DNA of 32,501 nucleotides from Chitinophagaceae bacterium UBA1946. GTDB lineage: Bacteria > Bacteroidota > Bacteroidia > Chitinophagales > Chitinophagaceae. Under the pieces are notes generated by a model. The model was not told the DNA's origin, made no database searches, and saw nothing but the letters and a program-made list of their open reading frames with translations. A program made the translations under genes and the position numbers. This document shows, in pieces, positions 17,351 through 25,672 of the stretch. Positions within the stretch are counted from its first letter, which is position 1. Every line of letters starts with the position of its first letter. The stretch covers positions 1-32,501 of the forward strand of contig DDEU01000085.1 in NCBI GenBank assembly GCA_002336815.1, given 5' to 3'.

Positions 17351-20300
17351 ATGAATATGAGAAAAAAATGGAAGCTATTGGCATTTTTGATGCTGGTCTT
17401 TGGCTTCACAGTAAAGGCCCAGGAAACTACCTCGGAGATCCAGGGTGTTGTAACCGATGCTAAAGGAGCTCCTTTGTCAGGTGCTACTGTAATTGCGGTA
17501 CATACACCCACCGGAAGTAAATACACTACTACCGCAAGAAAGGACGGACGATACAACCTTCCCGGCCTCAGGGTAGGCGGACCTTACACATTGACAGTAA
17601 GTTTTGTAGGTTATAAAGAAGATTCACAGGATAATATCTCGCTAATACTTGGCCAGAGTTACAAAGGTGATTTTAAACTGGCTACTTCGGACGGTACTTT
17701 ATCTGAAGTAGTGGTAACAGGCACCAGGCAAAACAAGGTGTTCAATACGAACCATACCGGTTCGGTTGAAACCATCAACAGGATACAGATCGAGCGCCTG
17801 CCAACCGTAAACCGTTCATTGAACGATTTTGTTAAACTCACTCCGTCTGCCAACGGCCTCAGCTTTGGTGGAGGAAGTTCAGCTTACAACTCTGTAACCC
17901 TGGATGGTGCCAGTTTTTCAAACAGTTTTGGTTTGGGAACCGTAGGAGGTATCCTTGGTGCACAAACCAATCAAACACCGATCAGCCTGGATGCGATCGA
18001 ACAGTTACAGGTAAACATTTCTCCATTTGATACCCGGAACGGTGGTTTTGCCGGCGCAGGCATCAATGCAGTTACAAGAAGTGGTACCAACCAGTTCAAA
18101 GGATCGGTATATACTTATCTTAAAGGACCGGAAACGCAGGGCTACAAAGTGGGCAATGTGAAACTGAATAAACAAACTTTCAATTTCAATATGAGAGGTG
18201 CTTCTTTTGGCGGACCGATCATTAAAAATAAATTGTTCTTCTTTGTAAGTGGAGAGCAGGTAAGGCAAACTTCACCGGGCACGCTGTTCACGGCATCTTC
18301 TGCATCCAAACCGGCTGCTGTGGGTTCAGTGTCGCAGGCCAATGCAGATACACTGGCTGCGCTGTCAAGCTTTTTACAGCAGAAATTTGGTTACGATCCC
18401 GGGGCATTTGAAGATTATTCCTATGAAACAAAAAGTGATAAGATCGCCGCAAGGATCGACTGGAACATGAGCAAAAAAAGCACGCTTACCCTCAAATACA
18501 ATTTCTTTAAATCCAGTGCAGACCAGCCACCCAGCGGTAGCGGACCTTCTGTAACAGGTTATACCAGCGTTAGCAGGGTTGCAGGAAACAATTCTATGCC
18601 TTTTGCAAATGTGGGCTATCGTATCAACAACAATTTCAACATTGCCATCGCTGAATTGAACACCCGTTTCAGCAATAAGCTGTCTAATAAATTCCAGGTA
18701 GGTTATACTGCCATCAGGGATTTCCGTAGCTCACCTTCTACTGTTTTTCCGCTGGTTGACATTCTTAGCATCAACCCAAGTTTGGGCACTGCTTCTACTT
18801 CTTTTGGGTATGAGCAATTCACTTACGGTAATAAGTTAGACAACAACGTATTCCAGTTTTCAGATGTATTTTCTTTTTATGCAGGTTCACACGAGTTGAC
18901 CTTTGGTACGCAAAACTATTTCAAAGATTACGTGAATGGATTTGCACCGCAGTTTGCCGGTCTTTACCAGTTTGCCACCCTGCAGGATTTTTACAACAGC
19001 GTGAACAACGGTACCGGTTCAAAATTCTTTTCCCGTCAGTATTCAGCGGTACAGGGACAGCAGTTTCCTTACCAGAAATCAGGTTCAAGAGAACTCAGCG
19101 TATTTGCACAGGATAAATGGAGGATCGGTTCAAGGCTCACTTTGCTGTACGGCATCCGCCTGGATCAGCGTAGCTTTAAATCTACCTTCCTTGAGAACAC
19201 CAATTTCTCTAAACTTACTTTCGGCGGCAAAACCTATAATACAGGACAGAAACCAAACGACAATCTTGCTATCTCACCAAGAGTTGGTTTTAACTGGGAT
19301 GTAATGGGCGATAAAAGCACGCAGATACGTGGTGGTGCAGGTATCTTCTCCGGTCCGCCGCCATTTGTATGGTTCAGCAACCAGGTTGGTAACAATGGTG
19401 CGTTGTTTGGACAGGCCATTACTTATACTTCAGGTAATACCAGCGGACAGGCATTTGATCCGGTAGTAGATATTACTCCTCCCGCCAACCTGCAGGTACC
19501 TACAACTTATGTAGTAAACATCACTGATCCAAACTTTAAGTATCCATCTGTATTTAAATCAACATTGGCTCTCGATCAAAAATTACCGGGTGATGTGATT
19601 TTGACACTGGAAGGAACTTATTCAAAAGATGTAAATGCTGTATTCTTTAAGAACATCAACCTCCAGCAAACCGGCGGGTTCCAGTTAAGTGGTTTTGATA
19701 ACAGGATAAGATATGCCACTCCAAACAATATTTATCCCGGCTCAAACCCTGTTTCTGCTACCAATCCAAGGTTGAGCAGTGTGATCCTGATGACCAACAC
19801 CAATAAAGGATATTCATATACCGCCACTGCACAATTGCAGAAGAGTTTCAAGAACCTGTACCTGACCGGCGCTTATACTTACAGCAAATCGATCAATCCA
19901 AACGAACTGGGTACCACTGCTGCTTCTTTATGGGGTACTAAACCTGTGGTGGGTGATCCAAACTCTGATATCACCGGTTACTCTTCTTACTACCAGCCAC
20001 ACCGTATCATTGCTACCGCATCTTACAGGATCGAATATGCGAAACACTTTGCTACCTCCATCGGGCTTATTTACGAAGGTGCTCCATCAGGGGTAACTTC
20101 TTACACTTACAATGGTGATCTTAACAATGACGGGCAATCTGCCAACGATCTTCTTTTTGTTCCTGCGGAACTGAGTGAGATCAACCTGGTAAAATCAGGA
20201 TCTGGTGGATTGGGTACTGGTGCTTCAACTGACACAAGGACAACGGCAGAGACCTGGAGCCAACTGGATAACTACATCAGCCAGGATGATTATTTATCTA

Positions 20301-20692
20301 AACGTCGTGGTAAATATGCAGAAAGAAATGCAGTGGTACAGCCTTTCTACAACAGGGTTGACCTTAATTTTACCCAGGATTTTTATTACTACTCAGATAA
20401 AAGTCACACCAAAGACAAACATACATTGCGTCTTACTGTTGACATCATCAACTTCGCCAATTTGCTGAATAAATACTGGGGTGTTTACAAAACAACCACC
20501 CTCACGCAAAACAACGGCGCAACACAATTATTGAGGTATGAAGGTTTGGCAGCAGATGGTAAAACACCAAGCTTCTCCTTCCCTTATTTCAACGCCTCTA
20601 ACAAAACGCCGCTTACCAGCACCTTTACCAATAATACCGGTATCCTGTCACGCTGGCAAATGCAGATCGGCATTCGCTATATTTTCAATTAA
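17351..20692 (+). CDS. Oar-like TonB-dependent outer-membrane receptor
   Basis: This 1113-residue protein has a signal peptide (about 1-24, ending TVKAQ), a carboxypeptidase-regulatory-like domain (about 27-110, with IQGVVTDAKGAPLSGATV), a plug-like region (about 115-235, starting at LSEVVVTG) and a long beta barrel ending in MQIGIRYIFN. The plug and barrel features (SVETINRIQIERLP, GGGSSAYNSVTLDG, NAVTRSGTNQFKGSVY) fit the Oar family rather than SusC. Oar proteins are TonB-dependent outer-membrane receptors whose ligands are mostly unknown; some handle peptides or proteins. No SusD-like partner is next to it. It appears to be a single-gene unit closed by the terminator at 20712. An alternative ATG lies 6 bp downstream of the chosen one. 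Confidence 0.93.
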   Translation: MNMRKKWKLLAFLMLVFGFTVKAQETTSEIQGVVTDAKGAPLSGATVIAVHTPTGSKYTTTARKDGRYNLPGLRVGGPYTLTVSFVGYKEDSQDNISLILGQSYKGDFKLATSDGTLSEVVVTGTRQNKVFNTNHTGSVETINRIQIERLPTVNRSLNDFVKLTPSANGLSFGGGSSAYNSVTLDGASFSNSFGLGTVGGILGAQTNQTPISLDAIEQLQVNISPFDTRNGGFAGAGINAVTRSGTNQFKGSVYTYLKGPETQGYKVGNVKLNKQTFNFNMRGASFGGPIIKNKLFFFVSGEQVRQTSPGTLFTASSASKPAAVGSVSQANADTLAALSSFLQQKFGYDPGAFEDYSYETKSDKIAARIDWNMSKKSTLTLKYNFFKSSADQPPSGSGPSVTGYTSVSRVAGNNSMPFANVGYRINNNFNIAIAELNTRFSNKLSNKFQVGYTAIRDFRSSPSTVFPLVDILSINPSLGTASTSFGYEQFTYGNKLDNNVFQFSDVFSFYAGSHELTFGTQNYFKDYVNGFAPQFAGLYQFATLQDFYNSVNNGTGSKFFSRQYSAVQGQQFPYQKSGSRELSVFAQDKWRIGSRLTLLYGIRLDQRSFKSTFLENTNFSKLTFGGKTYNTGQKPNDNLAISPRVGFNWDVMGDKSTQIRGGAGIFSGPPPFVWFSNQVGNNGALFGQAITYTSGNTSGQAFDPVVDITPPANLQVPTTYVVNITDPNFKYPSVFKSTLALDQKLPGDVILTLEGTYSKDVNAVFFKNINLQQTGGFQLSGFDNRIRYATPNNIYPGSNPVSATNPRLSSVILMTNTNKGYSYTATAQLQKSFKNLYLTGAYTYSKSINPNELGTTAASLWGTKPVVGDPNSDITGYSSYYQPHRIIATASYRIEYAKHFATSIGLIYEGAPSGVTSYTYNGDLNNDGQSANDLLFVPAELSEINLVKSGSGGLGTGASTDTRTTAETWSQLDNYISQDDYLSKRRGKYAERNAVVQPFYNRVDLNFTQDFYYYSDKSHTKDKHTLRLTVDIINFANLLNKYWGVYKTTTLTQNNGATQLLRYEGLAADGKTPSFSFPYFNASNKTPLTSTFTNNTGILSRWQMQIGIRYIFN

Positions 20693-20711
20693 TAACTCCA
20701 TAGCGCATAAT

Positions 20712-20750
20712 AAAAAAAGTCACGGTTTTGAAAAACCGTGACTTTTTTTT
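20712..20750 (+). terminator. Strong Rho-independent terminator after the Oar-like gene
   Basis: AAAAAAAGTCACGGTTT pairs perfectly with AAACCGTGACTTTTTTT around a short TGAA loop and runs into a T tract. It lies 20 bp after the receptor stop and 16 bp before the 3' end of the esterase gene on the opposite strand, so it can serve both. Confidence 0.95.
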
Positions 20751-20765
20751 GTTTTTGAACGCCTG

Positions 20766-21581
20766 TTAATTGTTGGTACCCCAGCCCCATTTTAAAAAAT
20801 CAGGGAAGGCCCTGGCCCAGGTAGGTACATCGTGTTTACCATCCTGCAGTTCCACATAACGGATATCGCTGTCCGCATAACCTTTGCTTTTTAATTCCTC
20901 TATCAGGCTTTGTGTATCATCGATGGCGTCAATAATGCCATTGTTATTCCTGTCTGCCGTTTCATCCTGGGTGCCTACTTCAAAGAAAAATTTTAACCAG
21001 GGGTAGTGTTTTCCCTCTCTTACCCGGCGGTGCATGATCCGGTGCAGCGCTTCATCAAAGTCGGCATCTTCCTGCGCCTTATCCCTCCACCAGAATGAAC
21101 CGCTGAATGCACCGGTTTTTGTAAAATCAGCAGGATTGTTCCATACGATATCTATCGCACTCAGTGCTCCCAGTGAAAAACCTGCAAAGGATTTTTCTTT
21201 AAAGGATGCTACATGGTAAGTAGCCCGTATAAAAGGGATCAGTTCCTCCATAACAAACTGCATGTATAAATCTGCTTTTGCACCACGACCCATATAATCG
21301 GGGTTGCTGGCGGTGCCGTATTCATTTTTACGATCGGCAGAGCAATGCATGCCTACGCAAAAAATGGGTGTGATCGAATGCTGGTCGTACAATGTATCCA
21401 GTATCTTATCAAAGTGCATGGTCACCAGGTCCTGGCCGTCATTGATCAGCAGCAGGCTCATGTCGGTTGGCTCCGCCACTTTTATGGGCAGGTAACAATC
21501 CACCTTTACGTCACGCTTGAGGAATGCAGAGGTTAACAGGTGATGTTCTACAATTATATTATTATTTTTTCTCCTATGCAT
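20766..21581 (-). CDS. Esterase D-like alpha/beta hydrolase
   Basis: The chosen ATG at 21581 gives 271 residues; a TTG three codons upstream lies inside the promoter box. There is no signal peptide, so it should be cytoplasmic. The fold and motifs match the putative esterase family (PF00756, enterochelin esterase and esterase D relatives): nucleophile Ser near 136 in AGFSLGALS, Asp near 206 in EVGTQDE and His near 250 in QDGKHDVPTW. Just after the Asp there is an EF-hand-like loop, DRNNNGIIDAIDD (about 210-222), that could bind calcium. It is divergent from the ATP-grasp/GCS2 pair and may hydrolyse or trim their product, or may be unrelated. Confidence 0.88.
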   Translation of the reverse strand: MHRRKNNNIIVEHHLLTSAFLKRDVKVDCYLPIKVAEPTDMSLLLINDGQDLVTMHFDKILDTLYDQHSITPIFCVGMHCSADRKNEYGTASNPDYMGRGAKADLYMQFVMEELIPFIRATYHVASFKEKSFAGFSLGALSAIDIVWNNPADFTKTGAFSGSFWWRDKAQEDADFDEALHRIMHRRVREGKHYPWLKFFFEVGTQDETADRNNNGIIDAIDDTQSLIEELKSKGYADSDIRYVELQDGKHDVPTWARAFPDFLKWGWGTNN

Positions 21582-21587
21582 ATTTTC

Positions 21588-21595
21588 CAAAAATA
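21588..21595 (-). promoter_or_regulatory. -7 promoter box of the esterase gene
   Basis: On the minus strand this is TATTTTTG, a full match to TAnnTTTG. It ends only 6 bp before the ATG at 21581, so transcription would begin at or next to the start codon and the mRNA would be almost leaderless. A good -33 TTG is not seen at 19 bp. Confidence 0.4.
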
Positions 21596-21685
21596 ACGAA
21601 ACTTGCTGTACTTAAATTGCGTTTAAGCCTGCTGCTGTTACAACGATAAAGCAATTAAACATATAAGATGAGCAAAATAATAATA

Positions 21686-21717
21686 TTTGGAAAATAGGCA
21701 GGTTGAAAATATATTTG
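21686..21717 (+). promoter_or_regulatory. Promoter of the ATP-grasp/GCS2 genes
   Basis: TTTG (21686-21689), a 20 bp spacer and TATATTTG (21710-21717) make a full match to the Bacteroidota -33/-7 pattern. Transcription would start near 21723 and give a leader of about 37 bases that contains a short direct repeat of CTAACCAAA. It points away from the esterase promoter. Confidence 0.65.
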
Positions 21718-21759
21718 GTAAGAGCTAACCAAACTAACCAAACTTCACAATTTCTCATT

Positions 21760-22713
21760 ATGAAAAAGATCGGCATCCTCCATGGAAAAGAAAGAAGTTT
21801 TCCCGAAGCGTTTGTAGAAAGGGTAAACAGTAAGAATATCGAAGGCATTATTGCGGAACCCGTTTACATCGAAAAAGTGGTGCAGGGAGAAAGCAGCGGT
21901 TATGCGGTGATCATTGACCGAATATCGCAGGATGTGCCATTCTACAGGGCTTTCCTCAAAAATGCAGCCTTGTGTGGCACAGCAGTTATCAATAACCCGT
22001 TTTGGTGGAGTGCAGATGAGAAATTCTTTAATAACTGTCTTTCTACAAAGATCAATGTGCCGGTGCCGAAGACTGTGATCCTTCCTTCGAGAGACCTGCC
22101 TGCTGATACCTCTCCAGAATCGTTCCGTAACCTGTCTTACCCGTTAGACTGGGGAGGCATTTTCAATTACATAGGATTTCCGGCCTATATGAAACCCTTT
22201 GCAGGCGGAGGCTGGAAGAATGTGTACAAGCTGGAAAGTGTAGATGACTTTTTTGAGAAACATTCAGAAACCGGCGAATTGGTAATGCTGCTGCAGGAAG
22301 AAATAGTATTTGAGGAATATTACCGTTGCTATTGCATTGGCGGCAAATATGTACGCATCATGAGTTATGAGCCCCGCAATCCGCATCACCTGCGGTATGT
22401 GGCCGACTTTAAACCAGATGATGCCAGGTTAAAAATGATGACAGATATTGTACTACGCATCAACCATTACCTGGGCTATGATTTTAATACCGTAGAACTG
22501 GCTTTAAGAGATGGTGTGCCGTATGCCATTGATTTTTGCAATCCTGCCCCCGATGCTGAAAGAACCAGTGTAGGTGAAGAGAACTTTGAATGGGTGGTAG
22601 AAACTGCCGCCACTTATGCCATTGAAAAGGCGCAGGCACAGGTAGATGGTGCTGACAATTTAACCTGGGGCGAATACATTAAGCGCAGCGCTGCAAAAGA
22701 AAAACTTTATTAA
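21760..22713 (+). CDS. ATP-grasp domain protein (predicted carboxylate-amine ligase)
   Basis: The ATG at 21760 opens a 317-residue protein; earlier in-frame TTG codons lie in or before the promoter. The N-terminal part (KKIGILHGKE) is a preATP-grasp Rossmann-like region. The ATP-grasp core follows: FPAYMKPFAGGGWKNVYKL (about 143-161) for nucleotide binding, MLLQEEIVFEEYYRCYCIGG in the central sheet, and VELALRDGVPYAIDFCNPAPD (about 250-270) with the acidic and Asn metal ligands. Such enzymes activate a carboxylate as an acyl phosphate and join it to an amine. The substrate is unknown. It precedes a GCS2-type ligase by 93 bp, so the two probably act in one pathway. Confidence 0.88.
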   Translation: MKKIGILHGKERSFPEAFVERVNSKNIEGIIAEPVYIEKVVQGESSGYAVIIDRISQDVPFYRAFLKNAALCGTAVINNPFWWSADEKFFNNCLSTKINVPVPKTVILPSRDLPADTSPESFRNLSYPLDWGGIFNYIGFPAYMKPFAGGGWKNVYKLESVDDFFEKHSETGELVMLLQEEIVFEEYYRCYCIGGKYVRIMSYEPRNPHHLRYVADFKPDDARLKMMTDIVLRINHYLGYDFNTVELALRDGVPYAIDFCNPAPDAERTSVGEENFEWVVETAATYAIEKAQAQVDGADNLTWGEYIKRSAAKEKLY

Positions 22714-22800
22714 AGTCAAAATTAAAAGTAAAAAATTAAAAGTGGTATTGCCCAAATTGATGCTCCTTTTTTTGACTTTTTACTTTTAACTTTTTAATTA
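22711..22800. repeat. AT-rich imperfect inverted repeat between ATP-grasp and GCS2 genes
   Basis: The left arm repeats the unit ATTAAAAGT two times (22721-22743), and the right arm (about 22774-22800) carries TACTTTTAACTTTTTAATT, its imperfect reverse complement. The arms flank a short mixed centre (GGTATTGCCCAAATTGATGC). It fills nearly all of the intergenic space. It may be a mobile-repeat remnant or a weak attenuator; its sequence is too AT-rich for a strong terminator. Confidence 0.55.
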
Positions 22801-22806
22801 CAAAAC

Positions 22807-23919
22807 ATGGCTAACATATCATATAAAAATTTCACCATTGGAGTTGAAGAAGAATATATGGTGATCGATCCTGTATCAAGGGAATTAAAAAGCCATGAAC
22901 AGAAGATCGTACACGAAGGGCAGAAGATCATTAAAGACAAGGTAAAGGCTGAAATGCACCAGGCGGTAGTGGAAGTAGGCACCGATATTTGCCAGAATGT
23001 AGATGAAGCCTTCATGGACGTTTCCACCTTGCGTAAAACCATCAGCGGTATCGGCGAAAGCATGGGGCTGAAACTTGGTGCTTCCGGAACGCATCCCTTC
23101 AGCCACTGGGAAAGCCAACTGATAACCGATCATGTACGCTACAATGAAATTGTAAATGAACTGCAGGAAGCTGCCCGCAGCAACCTCATTTTTGGGCTAC
23201 ACGTTCACGTGGGTATGGAAAGCAGGGAACTGGCCATACATATAGCCAATTCAGCCAGGTATTTTTTGCCACATGTGTATGCACTCAGCACCAACTCTCC
23301 TTTTTGGGAAGGCAGGCTTACGGGATATAAATCTTTCCGCACAAAAGTATTCGACAAATTTCCACGAACCGGCATACCTGATTATTTCGAAAGCATTGAA
23401 GCATACGAAAGTTATGTGAACCTGCTCATCAGGACGAATTGCATCGACAATGCTAAAAAGATCTGGTGGGATCTCAGGGTACATCCATTTTTTAACACGG
23501 TGGAATTCCGCATTTGCGATATCCCGATGACAGTGCATGAAACCATTGCCATCGCTGCCCTGTTCCAGGCCATTTGTGCCAAACTGTACAAGCTAAAAAG
23601 CCAGAACCTGAATTTTATGATGTACTCACGGGCATTGCTAAACGAAAATAAATGGCGGGCAAGCCGCTACGGCATTGATGGAAGCCTGATTGATTTTGGC
23701 AAGGAAAGTGAAGTGAACACGAGGGTGCTGATCTATGAACTACTTGATTTTGTAGATGATGTAGTGCCGCACCTGGGCAGCAGGCATGCCATTAATTATG
23801 TTCACAATATCCTGGAACATGGCACCGGCGCCGACCGGCAGTTGCAGGTGTATGAAAAGAACAAGAACCTGACAGAGGTTGCAGATTATATTACCGACAG
23901 TTTTTTATCGGGTATTTAA
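22807..23919 (+). CDS. Carboxylate-amine ligase, GCS2/YbdK family
   Basis: This 370-residue protein belongs to the glutamate-cysteine ligase type 2 family. FTIGVEEEYMVIDP (about 9-22) is the nucleotide and metal motif, GASGTHPFSHW and LHVHVGME (about 133-140) supply further ligands, and LRVHPFFNTVEFRICD (about 222-237) is the conserved C-terminal block. Family members form an amide or peptide bond using ATP; E. coli YbdK has weak gamma-glutamylcysteine synthetase activity, but the natural substrates of most members are unknown. It follows the ATP-grasp gene on the same strand and is closed by a terminator. No thiol synthesis partner lies beside it, so the product cannot be named. Confidence 0.93.
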   Translation: MANISYKNFTIGVEEEYMVIDPVSRELKSHEQKIVHEGQKIIKDKVKAEMHQAVVEVGTDICQNVDEAFMDVSTLRKTISGIGESMGLKLGASGTHPFSHWESQLITDHVRYNEIVNELQEAARSNLIFGLHVHVGMESRELAIHIANSARYFLPHVYALSTNSPFWEGRLTGYKSFRTKVFDKFPRTGIPDYFESIEAYESYVNLLIRTNCIDNAKKIWWDLRVHPFFNTVEFRICDIPMTVHETIAIAALFQAICAKLYKLKSQNLNFMMYSRALLNENKWRASRYGIDGSLIDFGKESEVNTRVLIYELLDFVDDVVPHLGSRHAINYVHNILEHGTGADRQLQVYEKNKNLTEVADYITDSFLSGI

Positions 23920-23931
23920 AAACGGTTGTTC

Positions 23932-23967
23932 GCATAAAAGATCCGGCCAGCCCGGATTTTTTTATGC
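23932..23967 (+). terminator. Rho-independent terminator after the GCS2 gene
   Basis: GCATAAAA and ATCCGG pair with CCGGAT and TTTTATGC around a short CCAGC loop, with a slip between the two stem blocks, and a run of T follows. It starts 13 bp after the GCS2 stop codon. Confidence 0.85.
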
Positions 23968-24165
23968 TCTAATGTCCGTAAACAAATATCACCTTACGAC
24001 ATATTACAAAACCCTTTATGTTGTAACTGGTTTATTTATAAACAATTTCTCTTTTGCGGTAATGTTATTAAAAGTTTGTTCAACGGCTGTGCCTGTCCTG
24101 GCTTTTTTTAACGAAACACTAAGCCGCTTACAATAATATTAAGCGTAACTTACGCTATCAACCCG

Positions 24166-24197
24166 TTGTAATCTGATATCATTGAAATGTAACTTTG
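24166..24197 (+). promoter_or_regulatory. Possible orphan promoter
   Basis: TTG (24166-24168), 21 bp and a perfect TAACTTTG (24190-24197) resemble a Bacteroidota promoter, although no plus-strand protein gene follows. A transcript from about 24204 would reach the hairpin at 24245-24276 after some 75 bases. Confidence 0.35.
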
Positions 24198-24242
24198 GCA
24201 ATACTTGCTTCGGCAACAGCCAGGTACATTTCTTTTTAAAAT

Positions 24243-24280
24243 AAAAAAGCTGCACTTCGTCTGAAATGCAGCTTTTCTAT
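24243..24280. terminator. Terminator of the cyclophilin gene, usable on both strands
   Basis: AAAAGCTGCA (24245-24254) pairs with TGCAGCTTTT (24267-24276) around a 12-base loop. On the minus strand it follows the cyclophilin stop by 16 bp and is trailed by T-rich sequence. On the plus strand it would end the possible short RNA described above. Confidence 0.85.
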
Positions 24281-24292
24281 TTCAGGACACTA

Positions 24293-24739
24293 TTAATTCA
24301 GTATCATCTTTTCAATGGTATCTCCTCCCCTTATGTCGTCAATCACCTCCTGGCCTGCTACTACCTTACCAAAACAAGTGTGCACTCCATCAAGATGTGA
24401 GGTATTGTTCCTGCTATGGCAGATAAAAAATTGTGATCCACCTGTATTGGGGCCACGGTGCGCCATGGAAAGTACTCCCCTGTCGTGGTACTGTTTAGGA
24501 GCCTTGGTTTCGCACTGGATGCTGTAACCCGGACCACCGGTGCCGTTTCCATTAGGGCAACCGCCCTGTATCATAAAATCAGGAATTACCCGGTGAAAAC
24601 TAAGGCCATTGTAAAAGCCTTCGCTGATGAGTTTTTTGAAATTGGCTACTGCAATCGGCGTAGCATCATCATACAGTTCAAATTTCATCACACCTTTATT
24701 GGTATGTATCTCTCCTGTTGTCAATGTTGTGTCGCTCAT
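24293..24739 (-). CDS. Peptidyl-prolyl cis-trans isomerase, cyclophilin type
   Basis: This 148-residue cyclophilin has no signal peptide and should be cytoplasmic. The active-site features are FHRVIPDFMIQGG (about 48-60, catalytic Arg), MAHRGPNTGGSQFFI (about 92-106) and HLDGVHTCFGKV (about 114-125); a His takes the place of the Trp found in cyclosporin-sensitive forms, as is common in bacteria. It speeds isomerisation of Xaa-Pro bonds during folding. It lies 58 bp downstream of the DUF2490 gene on the same strand, with its own possible promoter overlapping the 3' end region of that gene, and is followed by a clear terminator. Confidence 0.96.
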   Translation of the reverse strand: MSDTTLTTGEIHTNKGVMKFELYDDATPIAVANFKKLISEGFYNGLSFHRVIPDFMIQGGCPNGNGTGGPGYSIQCETKAPKQYHDRGVLSMAHRGPNTGGSQFFICHSRNNTSHLDGVHTCFGKVVAGQEVIDDIRGGDTIEKMILN

Positions 24740-24762
24740 AATAATACTTCGGTTTATTTGTG

Positions 24763-24793
24763 CGAAAGTACTACTTACAACCGGGTTACAAAA
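24763..24793 (-). promoter_or_regulatory. Possible promoter of the cyclophilin gene
   Basis: On the minus strand TTTTG (24789-24793), an 18 bp spacer and TACTTTCG (24763-24770, one mismatch to TAnnTTTG) lie 23 bp before the cyclophilin ATG. The site lies just upstream of and around the end of the DUF2490 gene. Confidence 0.4.
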
Positions 24794-24797
24794 CGGT

Positions 24798-25544
24798 TTA
24801 GGGTTTCTTTTTGCGCAGGTCGAAGTTCTGGAAGAAGAAAGCCCGGATCACGTTGAAGTTGCGGTAGCTGTTGCCAGCGGCCAGTTGCTGAAATACATTC
24901 ATGTACCCAAACTGGAGGTTGCTCTGTTGACCGGTTTGATATTTGAACCCCAGGAAAAAACGATTCTGGTCAAAATAATTATTGACGATCTGTTTACCAA
25001 AGTTCACATGTACTTCATCATTGGCGATAACAGACCAGCTTCCTGCGTCTGCACCATTTTTGTAAAAAGGAATTTCGTACCAGAGATTGTACCGAACCCG
25101 CCAGTTAAAATTGTAGCCGTCTGCCAGTTCATCATTGTTCTTCACTTTGTGACGGTACCGTTCTTCAAGCCGTATCCACTGCATCATCCTGTTCTTACCA
25201 TACTTAGTATGCCACTGCAACTGCTGCCAGGGCCTGTGTTCGGGAGCAGAAATATTTTTGTGATTGTCGCCCGGGAAATCGTTTATATAAGCATACCCTG
25301 CTGATAGCTTTGTTGCGTCTGAAATGTAATAAGTAAGCCCAACCCGAAGGATGCTCTGCGAAATATTCTCAACAAAATTTTCTTTTGTTCTTAACTGGGC
25401 TTCTGACCAAAGCCCCCACTTGTTACTAAACCTCGTTTGATTAAAATATCCCAACCAGGTACGGTTGATGGTTTCTGTTTGTTTTTGTGCAAAGGAATGC
25501 TGCAATAATAAAAACAGTACGGCGGCGATTGTGATCTTTCTCAT
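24798..25544 (-). CDS. DUF2490 domain protein
   Basis: This 248-residue protein has a signal peptide (about 1-19, ending HSFAQ) and a body of alternating strands rich in Trp, Tyr and Arg (TWLGYFNQTRFSNKWGLW, WIRLEERYRHK, YNFNWRVRYNLWYEIP). It fits DUF2490, a Bacteroidota family likely to form a small outer-membrane barrel; its role is not known. It ends in a Phe-rich segment and the basic tail DLRKKKP. It is transcribed toward the cyclophilin gene. Upstream lies 228 bp with the terminator of the next gene but no clear promoter. Confidence 0.85.
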   Translation of the reverse strand: MRKITIAAVLFLLLQHSFAQKQTETINRTWLGYFNQTRFSNKWGLWSEAQLRTKENFVENISQSILRVGLTYYISDATKLSAGYAYINDFPGDNHKNISAPEHRPWQQLQWHTKYGKNRMMQWIRLEERYRHKVKNNDELADGYNFNWRVRYNLWYEIPFYKNGADAGSWSVIANDEVHVNFGKQIVNNYFDQNRFFLGFKYQTGQQSNLQFGYMNVFQQLAAGNSYRNFNVIRAFFFQNFDLRKKKP

Positions 25545-25672
25545 TAAGGCAAATTATTGATTGTGATCTAAAAATAAAATTTTTTGAAGCCTTTTTATAA
25601 AGCCGGTTTTAGTAAAGGTTGTAAGGCCCGATGAATTGCATCATAAGAAGCAGCGGTTATACAAACTGCCTT

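Larger units (their letters stand above)
23968..24292. other. Gene-poor region before the cyclophilin gene
   Basis: No convincing protein gene is present; a 54-codon forward frame from an ATG at 23972 has no recognisable pattern. Small structures are GTTTAT-TT-ATAAAC (24030-24043), the inverted repeat AGCGTAA-C-TTACGCT (24142-24156), a possible plus-strand promoter (24166-24197) and the hairpin at 24243-24276. Together the last two could define a short RNA. Confidence 0.5.

Noticed and set aside
23879..24136. 85-codon forward frame after the GCS2 gene
   Set aside because: It overlaps the GCS2 end and runs through the terminator; no motif or conserved-looking composition was seen.
24627..25304. 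225-codon forward open frame opposite the cyclophilin and DUF2490 genes
   Set aside because: It spans two well-supported minus-strand genes and the gap between them; its Val/Ile-rich product has no family features.
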